The notes: generated by a model from the letters alone, not told the origin. A DNA stretch of 64,000 bases from Pseudomonas prosekii (GCF_900105155.1 NZ_LT629762.1:3780501-3844500), one strand, 5' to 3'. Shown: positions 1 to 10,238, counted from the first letter of the stretch. Numbers and translations are program-made.

Positions 1-2
1 TG

Positions 3-1328
3 CTCAGTGAGCCGTTCGTGTGGGACGCGCTGAAGCGCGCCCTGCAATCGCGCAAACTGAAAATGGAGTCGCCGCTCGGTGAACTCGGTCGTCTGGCCAC
101 GGTGACGCTGACTCCGCAACACATTCCGTTGCAGGTCAAAGTCATCATCATCGGCGCGCGGCAGCTGTACTACACGCTGCAGGACCTCGATCCGGACTTC
201 CAGGAAATGTTTCGTGTCCTCGTCGACTTCGACGAAGACATCCCGATGGTCGACGAAAGCCTGGAGCAGTTCGCCCAGTTGCTGAAAACCCGCACCTCTG
301 AAGAAGGCATGGCGCCGCTGACGGCGGATGCGGTGGCGCGTCTGGCGACTTACAGCGCGCGGCTGGCCGAGCATCAGGGACGTTTGTCGGCGCGTATCGG
401 CGATCTGTTTCAACTGGTCAGCGAGGCCGATTTCATCCGCCATCTGGCGAGTGACGAAATGACCGACGCCGGGCACATCGAGCGTGCGCTCAAAGCCAAG
501 GCAACCCGTACCGGGCGTGTTTCGGCGCGGATTCTCGACGACATGCTGGCGGGGATCATCCTGATCGACACCGATGGCGCAGCGGTCGGCAAGTGCAACG
601 GGCTGACGGTGCTGGAGGTCGGTGATTCGGCATTCGGCGTGCCGGCGCGGATTTCCGCCACGGTCTATCCGGGCGGCAGCGGCATTGTCGACATCGAACG
701 AGAGGTCAACCTTGGCCAGCCGATTCACTCCAAAGGCGTGATGATCCTGACCGGTTACCTGGGCAGCCGTTACGCGCAGGAATTCCCGCTGGCGATCTCC
801 GCGAGCATCGCCCTCGAGCAATCCTACGGTTACGTGGATGGCGACAGTGCGTCGCTGGGCGAGGCCTGCACGCTGATTTCGGCGTTGTCGAAGACGCCGC
901 TCAAGCAGTGTTTCGCGATCACCGGCTCGATCAACCAGTTCGGCGAAGTGCAAGCGGTGGGTGGGGTCAACGAGAAGATCGAAGGCTTCTTCCGCCTCTG
1001 CGAAGCGCGCGGGCTGACCGGCGAGCAGGGCGCGATCATTCCGCAGGCCAACGTGGCAACGCTGATGCTCGATGAAAAAGTGCTCTCGGCAGTGCGCGCG
1101 GGGCAGTTCCATGTCTACGCCGTGCGTCAGGCGGATGAAGCGCTGAGCCTGTTGGTAGGCGAGCCGGCCGGTGAGCCGGATGCTGATGGCCAATTCCCTG
1201 AGGGCAGCGTCAATGCGCGGGTGGTGGAACGCCTGCGAGCCATCGCGGAAATGATCAGCGAAGAAGACCTCAAGGAAGCCGAAAAGGAAATGGCCCTGGA
1301 AGCACTGGTGGAAGCCAAACCAGCGTGA
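3..1328 (+). CDS. Lon-like ATP-dependent protease, 3' part only
   Basis: The reading frame is open from the window edge, so the start and most or all of the ATPase half lie outside. The visible part holds the end of the AAA lid region and a full Lon-type proteolytic domain. The serine-lysine dyad can be placed: Ser in DGDSAS (codon 846-848, matching Lon's DGPSAG) and Lys in VGGVNEKIEG (codon 975-977, matching VGGLKEK). The family degrades unfolded proteins in the cytoplasm. Gene order suggests the counterpart of P. aeruginosa PA4576, a second Lon-like protease distinct from Lon itself. A REPIN follows the stop codon, with no clear terminator. Confidence 0.9.
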   Translation, partial: LSEPFVWDALKRALQSRKLKMESPLGELGRLATVTLTPQHIPLQVKVIIIGARQLYYTLQDLDPDFQEMFRVLVDFDEDIPMVDESLEQFAQLLKTRTSEEGMAPLTADAVARLATYSARLAEHQGRLSARIGDLFQLVSEADFIRHLASDEMTDAGHIERALKAKATRTGRVSARILDDMLAGIILIDTDGAAVGKCNGLTVLEVGDSAFGVPARISATVYPGGSGIVDIEREVNLGQPIHSKGVMILTGYLGSRYAQEFPLAISASIALEQSYGYVDGDSASLGEACTLISALSKTPLKQCFAITGSINQFGEVQAVGGVNEKIEGFFRLCEARGLTGEQGAIIPQANVATLMLDEKVLSAVRAGQFHVYAVRQADEALSLLVGEPAGEPDADGQFPEGSVNARVVERLRAIAEMISEEDLKEAEKEMALEALVEAKPA

Positions 1329-1345
1329 TTTGAGCCATACCTCCC

Positions 1346-1433
1346 GTAGGAGCGAGGCTTGCCCGCGAAGGCCATCTGCCAACCCACATTGATGTTGGCT
1401 GACACGCCGCCTTCGCGGGCAAGCCTTGCTCCT
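1346..1433. repeat. REPIN (family A, GAAGG type)
   Basis: Two inverted arms, GTAGGAGCGAGGCTTGCCCG near 1346 and CGGGCAAGCCTTGCTCCT near 1433, flank a variable centre. This is the paired REP arrangement common in P. fluorescens. The rest of the 1329-1652 gap shows nothing else I can support. Confidence 0.85.
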
Positions 1434-1652
1434 TCAGTTTTTTGTGCATTGGCAAAATCGACATTTCGCTGCGAGAGTGCCATCACGCTGGCGTCAATAT
1501 TCACACAATGACCGCTCGGCGCCTTCTGGTCTCGCTTTGCTTGCGAAGCGAACTTTTCTTCTATTCTCAGCTCAAGGATAAGGACAGCAATCATAGGATC
1601 GAAACAGCCTTTTCACCGAGGCTGAATACCGGATCTACCGAGGGTCGCCGCC

Positions 1653-1994
1653 ATGTCGCGCAACCTCTGCCTCACCCGTCAATGCCTGGGCCTTGTGACC
1701 CGTATCGAGTGCGCCATCCGCCCATTGGCGGGCGATACGGGCATGTGGACCTTACTCTTCGCCGCCGGAATGGCCGGTGAACAACCTTCGGCCATCAAGG
1801 CCCAAGGCCCGTTTCATGGCCCGTTCGCGGCTGAATCGATCCTCGACACCATCGTTGAAAGCCTGACGCTGCACGGCTACGAACTCGCCGACGACCCGCA
1901 AATCTGGTGCCTGCATCTGCAAGCCCAACTGCGGGAAATCAACGGCGGTCGTTGCCGCAGCCTGGGTGGTTTCGACTCCCGACCCGATCATTAG
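1653..1994 (+). CDS. conserved Pseudomonas hypothetical protein (PA4575-like)
   Basis: The 113-residue product has no domain that I recognise. The N-terminal 30 residues are Cys/Arg-rich; a short hydrophobic stretch (MWTLLFAAGMAG) follows, and the C-terminal half looks soluble and helical. The start is supported by GAGGGT about 7 bases upstream of the ATG. Placement directly after the Lon-like protease matches the PA4576-PA4575 order remembered from P. aeruginosa, which argues for a real gene. It converges on the lipoprotein gene, whose stop lies 12 bases away. Function unknown. Confidence 0.6.
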   Translation: MSRNLCLTRQCLGLVTRIECAIRPLAGDTGMWTLLFAAGMAGEQPSAIKAQGPFHGPFAAESILDTIVESLTLHGYELADDPQIWCLHLQAQLREINGGRCRSLGGFDSRPDH

Positions 1995-2006
1995 CCCCCG
2001 GCCGAA

Positions 2007-3836
2007 TCACTGAACCGGGTTGGGCAGTTCGGTCTTGTCGAGTTTGACCTCAAACCCGTATTGCACGGTGGTGAGGTCGGTTCGCTGATAGCTTTCCAGT
2101 TGCGTCGGCTGGCCATAGAAGTAATGCACGCCAAACAGCGCCGGGCCTTCTGCGCTGGCGTTGTGGCTGACGGCGAGAATCTCTTTCAGGTAATTGCCGC
2201 TGTCGTCCTTGGCGTAGAAACGCCACTCATCAGCTGGAAACAGTTTCTGATCTACCACCAACGCGTTGCCCTTGAGCTCCAGGCCTTCGGGTAACTGCTT
2301 CGCGCCGAGGCTTTTCTTGGCCACGGTCGCCAGAAACAGCGGCATCGAGCCCACCGCGTAGGCCGGGGTTTCCGGAAACAGATTCAGGTCGTAAGTGATG
2401 GTCCGGCGCAACGGGTCGACCTGATAAGCCTCCGGCGGCAACTCGATCGGCTCATCACGCTTGCCTCTGCCGTCCTCGGTAAAAAAGCTCACCGGGCCGT
2501 CAACCGGTTTCAACGCGGTGCCGAGCATTTCCTCGTTGAAGCTGCGCGGGCGATCAAATTCGATCTGCGCGGCGCTCGTGTCGTCCACCGATTGGCTGAT
2601 GCGCACGCTCTTCTTCAACTGTTCTTCGTCGAGCGTCGCGCCTTTGAGCCACGCCGGGGCCTGGTCGTCATACACCACCACCGGCAGATCCAGCGGCTGA
2701 ATGTTTTTCTGCGTGGTGTTTTGCTCGAAACGGCGCACCGGCAGGTTGAGATCCTTGCGCGTCACTGTGGCGCTGGAGAAGTCCAGCACGCTGACCTCAA
2801 GCGTCTCGATCGGGCCGTTGAAATACACCTTGGAGTAATTACGCGTCTGCTGCTTTTCGAAGGCTCGCTGATCGTCTTCGAGCTGCTTTTCCAGCGAATC
2901 GCTCCAGGTTTTTTCCTGCTGCAACCTGGCCAGTTGTTTCTGATAAAAAGCGATTTGCGCAGCGGTTTCATTGATCGAGCCCGAGCGCGAAAGGAACTGC
3001 CCGGTGCTGTCGCGAGCCTGCACGATCAGCGGGTTGAGCGGCGTCTCGCTGACTTCGGCGGCCGTTGGCAGGCTGTTATCGAATTCGATCTCGGCGTAAT
3101 TGGGCTCGAGTTTGAGCAGCTTCACGCTGAGGTTGTCGTTGCTGCGCGTCTGCCCGACATCCTTTTTCGTCAGCTCAAAACTGTAGAGCCGACGCGGCGC
3201 CACCACTTCAACCTTGCCTTGCAGGCTCACCGGTTGCGGCTGCTGTTTGTTGTCGACATCCAAGCCGTCGATGAACGGGTAGGTCACGGTCAAATCTTCG
3301 GGGTTGGTCAGGTTCGAACTCGAAGGACTGAGCTGGATGCCGGGATCGGTTTCCGACCATTCCGGTTGAAAACCGATGACGCGTTTGTCGCTCAGGGTCA
3401 CCGATTGCCATTCCAGGCCATTGGGAAAAAGAAACGTGTCGGGAATGTTGAAGTTGAACGGGAACACCGGTTGCAGATCGGTCAGGTAGTCGGAGCTGGA
3501 ATCTTTGTGCAACACAAACAAGCCGTTGATGTAGGTGTCGACCAGCGCCTGCGGGGTGGGGTAGTGCTTGAGCACTGCCAGCACGTCTTCGCTGTATTCG
3601 GTTTGCAGCGGCTTGGTGTCGAGTTTGAGCTGCGCGCGTTCGAGCAACAGCAGCGAGCCGCCCAACTCGGCGATGGCGTTCTTGAGTTTCGGGTCCTGAA
3701 TGGCATTTAATGACGTTTCGAACTGCGCGGTTTTTTCGTCAAGGCTGACTTGGCGTTTTTCATCGCTGGGTGAGCAACCGCTGAGCAGCAACGCCAGGCA
3801 CACGCCGGCACTCGTAAAAGGCAATCGCACATCCAT
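2007..3836 (-). CDS. large predicted outer-membrane lipoprotein, unknown function
   Basis: The product has 609 residues. The N-terminus carries a type II signal peptide ending in a lipobox (LLLSGC, Cys21), followed by SPSDEK, so it is probably a lipoprotein. The mature part has mixed beta-rich stretches and a charged helical segment around residues 290-330 (QKQLARLQQEKTWSDSLEKQ) that may form a coiled coil. I recognise no enzymatic motif. The opposite strand is also open over long parts, but only this frame has a signal peptide and ordinary protein composition. It is divergent from the UPF0114 gene and shares a 170-base promoter region with it. Function not known. Confidence 0.75.
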   Translation of the reverse strand: MDVRLPFTSAGVCLALLLSGCSPSDEKRQVSLDEKTAQFETSLNAIQDPKLKNAIAELGGSLLLLERAQLKLDTKPLQTEYSEDVLAVLKHYPTPQALVDTYINGLFVLHKDSSSDYLTDLQPVFPFNFNIPDTFLFPNGLEWQSVTLSDKRVIGFQPEWSETDPGIQLSPSSSNLTNPEDLTVTYPFIDGLDVDNKQQPQPVSLQGKVEVVAPRRLYSFELTKKDVGQTRSNDNLSVKLLKLEPNYAEIEFDNSLPTAAEVSETPLNPLIVQARDSTGQFLSRSGSINETAAQIAFYQKQLARLQQEKTWSDSLEKQLEDDQRAFEKQQTRNYSKVYFNGPIETLEVSVLDFSSATVTRKDLNLPVRRFEQNTTQKNIQPLDLPVVVYDDQAPAWLKGATLDEEQLKKSVRISQSVDDTSAAQIEFDRPRSFNEEMLGTALKPVDGPVSFFTEDGRGKRDEPIELPPEAYQVDPLRRTITYDLNLFPETPAYAVGSMPLFLATVAKKSLGAKQLPEGLELKGNALVVDQKLFPADEWRFYAKDDSGNYLKEILAVSHNASAEGPALFGVHYFYGQPTQLESYQRTDLTTVQYGFEVKLDKTELPNPVQ

Positions 3837-4006
3837 TTCCTGTCTTCCTGTCCGGTGTCACTGACTTGTGAATGGTTTGGACACTAGCAGAAAAGCTTTG
3901 TCACATACGCGCAGGTTACGGATTTATCGATGGTTTCCGGATGCTTCTGGGCACTGGCAGCGCGTTGTATACTCGCCGCCATTTTCCAGCCCTTGTGTGA
4001 GATCCG

Positions 4007-4495
4007 ATGGAACGCTTTATCGAAAATGCAATGTACGCCTCCCGCTGGTTGCTCGCGCCGATCTATTTCGGCCTGTCGCTGGGCCTGCTGGCGCTGGCGC
4101 TGAAGTTTTTCCAGGAAGTCTTCCACGTCATCCCCAACGTCTTCTCGATGGCCGAATCGGACCTGATTCTGGTGCTGCTGTCGCTGATCGACATGGCGCT
4201 GGTCGGCGGCCTGCTGGTGATGGTGATGATCTCCGGCTACGAGAATTTCGTCTCGCAACTGGACATCGACGAAGACAAAGAGAAGCTGCACTGGCTGGGG
4301 ACCATGGATTCGTCCTCGCTGAAAATGAAAGTCGCCGCCTCGATCGTGGCGATCTCGTCGATCCACTTGCTGCGGATTTTCATGGACGCAAAAAACGTCG
4401 ATCCCGAGCACTTGAAGTGGTACGTGATCATTCACATGACGTTCGTGGTGTCGGCGTTTGCGATGGGTTATCTGGATAAGTTGACCAAGCACTGA
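4007..4495 (+). CDS. UPF0114 (YqhA/TIGR00645) family inner-membrane protein
   Basis: The 162-residue product has about four hydrophobic segments (roughly residues 13-33, 50-75, 103-125 and 135-155) and the family-typical N-terminus [20 protein letters not shown]. The motif [25 protein letters not shown] is also characteristic of the family. Its role is unknown; it is probably a small integral membrane protein. A TATACT -10 element lies at 3968-3973, about 35 bases upstream, but no good -35 accompanies it. A REPIN follows the gene. It matches PA4574 by position. Confidence 0.88.
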   Translation: MERFIENAMYASRWLLAPIYFGLSLGLLALALKFFQEVFHVIPNVFSMAESDLILVLLSLIDMALVGGLLVMVMISGYENFVSQLDIDEDKEKLHWLGTMDSSSLKMKVAASIVAISSIHLLRIFMDAKNVDPEHLKWYVIIHMTFVVSAFAMGYLDKLTKH

Positions 4496-4507
4496 TCACC
4501 CCCGGTC

Positions 4508-4600
4508 CTGTAGGAGCAAGGCTTGCCCGCGAAGGCGGTGTGTCTGTAACCGTTCATGTTAAATGTGACGATGCCTTCGCGGGCAAGCCTCGCTCCTACG
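4508..4600. repeat. REPIN (family A, GAAGG type)
   Basis: Inverted arms TAGGAGCAAGGCTTGCCCGC and GCGGGCAAGCCTCGCTCCTA flank about 50 variable bases. It sits in the gap between the UPF0114 gene and the next small gene. Confidence 0.85.
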
Positions 4601-4726
4601 GGTTGGGATGAATCAGCAGGTTTGGTGAGGGGCGACCGGACCAATGGTGCAGTTTGTGGGTTGTGCTTTTTCGTGACCAGGCTTATCCCTGTAAGGCCCG
4701 GATCTGCCATTGCTTGAGGTGCTTTC

Positions 4727-5038
4727 ATGAACCTGCAAGAGCTGAATGCCTACGCCATCGCCGGCAAGGTCGATGAGCTGAACCTGATTTCGCTGGAAGG
4801 CGGAATTTATCTGCTGGAGGCGCGCATGCACGGCATGGCGTATCCGTTGAACGATCCACGTGGCAAGGCGTTTCATCTGCGTTCGGTCGAGCATGCCCGC
4901 GAAGTGCTGCATGCGTTTCCCCAGCTGCCGTTCAATCTGGTGCACACCTCGGTGCATGACGAGATGTGCGGACTCGGCGCCAGTGCCGAAGAAAGCCTGA
5001 AAGTGCCGATTGCCTGGCGTTCTGCCTGGCAGGGCTGA
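4727..5038 (+). CDS. conserved hypothetical protein, possibly DUF6482 family (PA4573-like)
   Basis: A 103-residue soluble protein begins MNLQELNAYAIAGKVDEL and contains a GGIYLLEARMHG strand-like segment. My recollection is that this type is called DUF6482 in Pseudomonas genomes, but I could not check it. It has no signal peptide, membrane segment or catalytic motif. Placement before fklB follows the PA4573-PA4572 order. The ATG is preceded by TTGAGGTGCTTTC, giving a plausible GAGGT ribosome binding site. Function unknown. Confidence 0.6.
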   Translation: MNLQELNAYAIAGKVDELNLISLEGGIYLLEARMHGMAYPLNDPRGKAFHLRSVEHAREVLHAFPQLPFNLVHTSVHDEMCGLGASAEESLKVPIAWRSAWQG

Positions 5039-5160
5039 CGCGCGCTCATCCATGACAGGGCATCTGTGCTAGTCTGCTCGCCCTTTTGGTTCCGGGCGTT
5101 CCGGGATGCGCTGTGCACGCACGGCATGTTCCAGGGCCGTCCGCACAGCGGAGCAGTGTC

Positions 5161-5778
5161 ATGTCCGAAGTAAATCTGTCCACCGACGAAACCCGCGTCA
5201 GCTACGGCATCGGCCGTCAGTTGGGCGACCAACTGCGCGACAACCCGCCACCGGGCGTTAACCTGGACGCGATCCTGGCTGGCCTGACCGACGCATTCGC
5301 CGGCAAGCCGAGCCGTGTGGGTCAGGAAGAAATGTCCGCCAGCTTCAAAGTGATCCGCGAGATCATGCAAGCCGAAGCAGCGGCCAAAGCTGAAGCGGCT
5401 GCTGGCGAAGGCCTGGCTTTCCTGGCGGAAAACGCCAAGCGTGACGGCATCACTACCCTGGCTTCCGGCCTGCAATTTGAAGTGCTGACTCAGGGTGAAG
5501 GCGCCAAGCCGAGCCGTGAAGATCAAGTGCGCACTCACTACCACGGCACCCTGATCGACGGCACTGTGTTCGACAGTTCCTACGAGCGCGGCCAGCCTGC
5601 AGAATTCCCGGTTGGCGGCGTGATCGCTGGCTGGACCGAAGCCCTGCAACTGATGAATGCCGGCAGCAAATGGCGTCTGTACGTGCCGAGCGAACTGGCT
5701 TACGGCGCTCAAGGCGTTGGCAGCATTCCGCCGCACAGCGTACTGGTGTTCGACGTCGAGCTGCTCGACGTTCTGTAA
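5161..5778 (+). CDS. fklB: FKBP-type peptidyl-prolyl cis-trans isomerase, FklB/FkpA type
   Basis: The 205-residue protein has the two-part layout of FklB. An N-terminal helical dimerisation domain (about 1-110, beginning MSEVNLSTDETRVSYGIGRQ) is followed by a C-terminal FKBP domain (about 115-205). The FKBP part shows VRTHYHGTLIDGTVFDSSYERGQPAEF, the VIAGWTEALQLM segment and the SELAYG...GSIPPHSVLVFDVELL ending, all typical of active-site strands. It catalyses proline isomerisation during protein folding. There is no signal peptide, so it is likely cytoplasmic. An in-frame extension upstream to 5086 lacks family similarity, so the ATG at 5161 was chosen. Confidence 0.93.
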   Translation: MSEVNLSTDETRVSYGIGRQLGDQLRDNPPPGVNLDAILAGLTDAFAGKPSRVGQEEMSASFKVIREIMQAEAAAKAEAAAGEGLAFLAENAKRDGITTLASGLQFEVLTQGEGAKPSREDQVRTHYHGTLIDGTVFDSSYERGQPAEFPVGGVIAGWTEALQLMNAGSKWRLYVPSELAYGAQGVGSIPPHSVLVFDVELLDVL

Positions 5779-5820
5779 ATCGAAGATCCCGTGATCCTGC
5801 GGTCGCGTGATTAACGTGAT

Positions 5821-5916
5821 CCTGTAGGAGCGAAGCTTGCTCGCGAAGGCGGTGTCTCAGTCAACGATGATGTTGAATGTGATGGCCTCTTCGCGGGCAA
5901 GCCTTGCTCCTACAGG
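5821..5916. repeat. REPIN (family A, mixed arms)
   Basis: The left arm CTGTAGGAGCGAAGCTTGCT and right arm GCAAGCCTTGCTCCTACAGG are inverted. It lies between fklB and the convergent small Fur-associated gene and may help end both transcripts. Confidence 0.85.
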
Positions 5917-5931
5917 GTTTTGCAGGGTGTT

Positions 5932-6189
5932 TCATAATTCGATCTTGTGATTCAGATCGCCGTGCGGGCGCAATGCTCGGGCGTAGCAGAACAGAAACAG
6001 ATTGCGCACCAGTTCCTTGAGCACCACCGGCTCGCTGGAACTCAAGCCGCTGACGTCCAGGTCACCCTGATCCTGCAACTCGTTCAAGGCTTCCTCTTCA
6101 AGCACGGCACAAACTTCCCCGGTCTCGCGATGCAGGATTCTGAGGTAAGGGTGTGGGCGGTCCAGCCAGGCATCGATCAAATAAGTCAT
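5932..6189 (-). CDS. small conserved protein, probably iron-regulated (PA4570-like)
   Basis: An 85-residue protein begins MTYLIDAWLDRPHPYLRILH, with a C-terminal half rich in Leu (VLKELVRNLFLFCYARAL). Two further in-frame ATGs lie upstream, up to 6204. The chosen ATG at 6189 is the one preceded by GGAGATGAGATTC, a good ribosome binding site with 8-base spacing. A near-palindromic Fur box ends 27 bases upstream of the start, over the expected promoter. I recall PA4570 of P. aeruginosa as induced by iron starvation, which fits. There is no known domain. The role may be in iron sparing, but that is inference only. Confidence 0.75.
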   Translation of the reverse strand: MTYLIDAWLDRPHPYLRILHRETGEVCAVLEEEALNELQDQGDLDVSGLSSSEPVVLKELVRNLFLFCYARALRPHGDLNHKIEL

Positions 6190-6215
6190 GAATCTCATCT
6201 CCATTGATTGGTTTC

Positions 6216-6234
6216 AATGAGAATAATTCTTATT
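6216..6234 (-). promoter_or_regulatory. predicted Fur box
   Basis: The 19-base site reads AATGAGAATAATTCTTATT. Its two halves are inverted repeats with one mismatch around a central A, and it matches the 19-base Fur consensus at 12 positions. It lies 27-45 bases upstream of the start of the small gene on the minus strand. Confidence 0.7.
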
Positions 6235-6395
6235 CAATAAATAGCAAGGGACTATTGGCAGTTTGTGTTTTTTTCCGGGTAAAGGTTGTGTCAGGTCAAA
6301 GTGACTGGCATTTGGCTATTGCGGGGGATTGCGGGGCGGAGCCGGGGAGGGTGACGCACCATCCCACGCCGGGCGCGGGATGGCAGATAACAGAA

Positions 6396-6737
6396 TCAGA
6401 CTTTTCTGACGAACTCGGATTTGAGCTTCATCGGGCCGATGCCGTCGATCTTGCAGTCGATGTCGTGATCGCCATCGCACAGGCGGATGTTCTTGACCTT
6501 GGTGCCGACCTTGACCACCAGCGACGTGCCTTTGACCTTGAGGTCTTTGATCACGGTGATGGTGTCGCCGTCCTGCAGGACGTTGCCCACCGAATCCTTT
6601 TTCACGGCGTCATCGGACGCCACTTCAGCTTCGCCACTGGCGGACCACTCGTGGGCGCACTCCGGGCAGATCAGCTGTGCGCCGTCTTCGTAGGTGTATT
6701 CGGAATTGCATTTCGGGCAGGGTGGCAACGTGCTCAC
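6396..6737 (-). CDS. yjdM: zinc-ribbon protein YjdM (PhnA family)
   Basis: The 113-residue protein starts with a zinc ribbon (CPKC near residue 8 and CPEC near residue 24). A KOW-like beta domain follows, containing [15 protein letters not shown] and the conserved [13 protein letters not shown] ending. This is the YjdM/PhnA family, found beside phosphonate genes in E. coli but not itself a proven phosphonoacetate hydrolase. The ATG is preceded by an AAGGAGCC-type ribosome binding site (reading CCAAGGAGCCTTAGTGAGC). It stands alone between the Fur-box gene and a family B repeat. The exact role is unknown. Confidence 0.88.
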   Translation of the reverse strand: MSTLPPCPKCNSEYTYEDGAQLICPECAHEWSASGEAEVASDDAVKKDSVGNVLQDGDTITVIKDLKVKGTSLVVKVGTKVKNIRLCDGDHDIDCKIDGIGPMKLKSEFVRKV

Positions 6738-6825
6738 TAAGGCTCCTTGGAATGAGGATCGCTAAAAGTCGCACATTGTATAGGGTTTTAGCCGGGAGGT
6801 GGGGCGGCGCTACCTATGGGGCGGT

Positions 6826-6938
6826 TGTGGCGAGGCGGCTTGCCCCCGTTCGGCTGCGCAGCAGTCGTAAAATCAGTCTGACTGTGAAATGCCTGGGGCC
6901 GCTTCGCGACCCAACGGGGGCAAGCCCCCTCGCCACAG
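6826..6938. repeat. long REP-like inverted repeat (family B, GGCGAGG type)
   Basis: The arms TGTGGCGAGGCGGCTTGCCC and GGGCAAGCCCCCTCGCCACA flank about 70 bases. The arm sequence differs from family A and recurs near 19081-19209 and 52832-52942. Confidence 0.82.
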
Positions 6939-6962
6939 TGTTCGCCCCGCATGGGATTGGCT

Positions 6963-7931
6963 TTAGTGCGTGCGGGCTACCGCGAACTCGCTCAGTTCCA
7001 CCAGCGCATCGCGATATTCGCTGGCCGGCAGGGCGTCGAGGCACTTGATCGCGCGGGCCACGTAATCGCGGGCCAGTTGCGCGGTGTATTCCAGCGAACC
7101 GGACGCCTCAACGGCCTCGCGGATGCTTTCCAGGTCTTCGATGCCACCCTTCTGGATCGCCTGGCGTACCAGTGCGGCCTGTTCCGGGGTGCCTTCGCGC
7201 ATGGTGTAGATCAGCGGCAGGGTCGGCTTGCCTTCGGCCAGATCGTCACCGACGTTCTTGCCCAGGGTTTCCGCGTCGCCCTTGTAGTCCAGCAGGTCGT
7301 CGACCAGTTGGAAGGCTACGCCCAGATGATCGCCAAAGGTGCGCAGCGCTTCGCTTTGCTCCGCAGTGGCTTCACACAGGGCCGCGGCGCTGTGGGTCGA
7401 GGCCTCGAACAGCATCGCGGTTTTGCCGCGGATGACTTCCATGTAGGTCTCTTCGGTGGTGCTCGCGTCGCGCACCTTCGACAACTGCAGCACTTCGCCT
7501 TCAGCGATGATGCGCGTGGCCTGCGAAAGGATCTTCATCACCGGCATCGAGCCCAGTTCGACCATCATTTCGAAAGAACGCGAATACAGGAAGTCGCCGA
7601 CCAGCACGCTGGGCGCGTTGCCCCACATGGCGTTGGCGGTCGAGCGGCCACGGCGCATGCCGGACATGTCGACGACGTCGTCATGCAGCAGGGTGGCGGT
7701 GTGCAGGAACTCGATTGTGGCGGCGAGCAGGCGCAAGTCATCGCCTTCGCGACCCAGGGCCTTGCCACACAGCAACACTAATAGAGGACGCAGGCGTTTA
7801 CCGCCGGCCGAAGTGATGTAGTCGCCGATTTTCGATACCAGCGGCACTCGGGAAGTCAGCTGCTTCTTGATGATGCCGTCGACGGCGTTAAAATCGTCCG
7901 CCACCGCGCGGTAGAAAGCTTGGGGTTGCAT
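6963..7931 (-). CDS. ispB: octaprenyl/polyprenyl diphosphate synthase
   Basis: The 322-residue trans-polyprenyl synthase condenses isopentenyl diphosphate onto an allylic primer to make the ubiquinone side chain. The two Asp-rich metal sites are present: LLHDDVVDMSGMRRG near residue 83 and FQLVDDLLDYKG near 210. GGKRLRP near residue 43 is the usual substrate-binding motif. The length fits IspB. It is divergent from rplU-rpmA, the classic ispB/rplU arrangement in gammaproteobacteria. Confidence 0.95.
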   Translation of the reverse strand: MQPQAFYRAVADDFNAVDGIIKKQLTSRVPLVSKIGDYITSAGGKRLRPLLVLLCGKALGREGDDLRLLAATIEFLHTATLLHDDVVDMSGMRRGRSTANAMWGNAPSVLVGDFLYSRSFEMMVELGSMPVMKILSQATRIIAEGEVLQLSKVRDASTTEETYMEVIRGKTAMLFEASTHSAAALCEATAEQSEALRTFGDHLGVAFQLVDDLLDYKGDAETLGKNVGDDLAEGKPTLPLIYTMREGTPEQAALVRQAIQKGGIEDLESIREAVEASGSLEYTAQLARDYVARAIKCLDALPASEYRDALVELSEFAVARTH

Positions 7932-8010
7932 CAGCGACAGTTGCTCCAGAAGGGTTGCGCGGCATGCTAGGACCCGCGTCCGGACCTGTCAAGGCGCGAT
8001 GGACGGCCTC

Positions 8011-8039
8011 TTGCATCGCTCAAGCAGCTTGCGTACAAT
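8011..8039 (+). promoter_or_regulatory. sigma-70 promoter for rplU-rpmA
   Basis: TTGCAT at 8011-8016 and TACAAT at 8034-8039 are separated by 17 bases. A GC-rich stretch (CGCGC) follows the -10 and would suit growth-rate and stringent control of ribosomal protein genes. Confidence 0.7.
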
Positions 8040-8171
8040 CGCGCACCCTGAACTTCCTGGGCAGCACCTGCCTTACGCAATTGCAATCGGGCCTTCCAGC
8101 CCAATGCAGCCATGCCAGCCAATACCTCTTCTTATAAAGAGCTGGGTGAGCAGGATTATCGGAGAAATACC

Positions 8172-8486
8172 ATGTCGTACGCAGTAATTGTTACTGGTGG
8201 CAAGCAATACAAGGTCGCCCCAGGTGAATACCTGAAGATCGAAAAACTGGAAATCGCTACTGGCGAATCCGTTACTTTTGATCGCGTTCTGTTGGTCGCC
8301 AATGGCGATGACGTGAACATCGGCGCCCCGGTTGTTGCTGGCGCTACCGTTGTGGCTGAAGTGATCTCCCAAGGTCGTCACGATAAAGTCCGCATCATCA
8401 AGTTCCGTCGTCGTAAGCACCACATGAAGCGTATGGGCCACCGCCAGTGGTACACCGAGATCAAAATCACCGGTATTCAGGCTTAA
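8172..8486 (+). CDS. rplU: 50S ribosomal protein L21
   Basis: The 104-residue protein begins [20 protein letters not shown] and ends with the basic [23 protein letters not shown] region, which is diagnostic of L21, a 23S rRNA-binding protein of the large subunit. The ATG at 8172 is preceded by TCGGAGAAATACC. It is the first gene of the rplU-rpmA operon, 33 bases ahead of rpmA. Confidence 0.98.
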   Translation: MSYAVIVTGGKQYKVAPGEYLKIEKLEIATGESVTFDRVLLVANGDDVNIGAPVVAGATVVAEVISQGRHDKVRIIKFRRRKHHMKRMGHRQWYTEIKITGIQA

Positions 8487-8519
8487 TTTCAGCCTAATCC
8501 TCACTAGGAGAATTGACTC

Positions 8520-8777
8520 ATGGCACACAAAAAAGCTGGTGGTAGTACCCGTAACGGTCGCGACTCAGAAGCCAAACGCCTTGGCGTGAAGATGTATGGC
8601 GGCCAGAAGATCATTCCGGGCAACATCATCGTGCGTCAGCGCGGCACCCAATTCCACGCCGGTTACGGTGTTGGCATGGGTAAGGATCACACCCTCTTCG
8701 CGAAAATCGAAGGCGTGATCAAGTTTGAAGTAAAGGGCGCTTTCAACCGCCGTTACGTGAGCGTTGTCGCCGCTTAA
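8520..8777 (+). CDS. rpmA: 50S ribosomal protein L27
   Basis: The 85-residue protein begins [20 protein letters not shown], the conserved L27 N-terminus that reaches toward the peptidyl transferase centre. It lacks the cleaved N-terminal extension seen in Firmicutes. The [24 protein letters not shown] core is intact. TAGGAGAATTGACTC supplies the ribosome binding site, and a terminator follows. Confidence 0.98.
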   Translation: MAHKKAGGSTRNGRDSEAKRLGVKMYGGQKIIPGNIIVRQRGTQFHAGYGVGMGKDHTLFAKIEGVIKFEVKGAFNRRYVSVVAA

Positions 8778-8792
8778 TTGCGCGATCGCTGG

Positions 8793-8821
8793 AAAAGCCC
8801 TGTCTCGCGACGGGGCTTTTT
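8793..8821 (+). terminator. rho-independent terminator after rpmA
   Basis: An AAAAGCCC / GGGGCTTTTT hairpin with a T-run lies 16 bases after the rpmA stop. It separates the ribosomal pair from obg. Confidence 0.85.
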
Positions 8822-8835
8822 CGTTTATGGGGTGA

Positions 8836-10194
<1,359 letters not shown>

Positions 10195-10211
10195 TCCGTT
10201 GCGATAAACTT

Positions 10212-10238
10212 GAACGCCGCTCAATCGAGCGGCGTTTT
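10212..10238 (+). terminator. terminator after obg
   Basis: The GAACGCCGCTC / GAGCGGCGTTTT hairpin has a short T-run. It lies between obg and proB. Confidence 0.75.
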
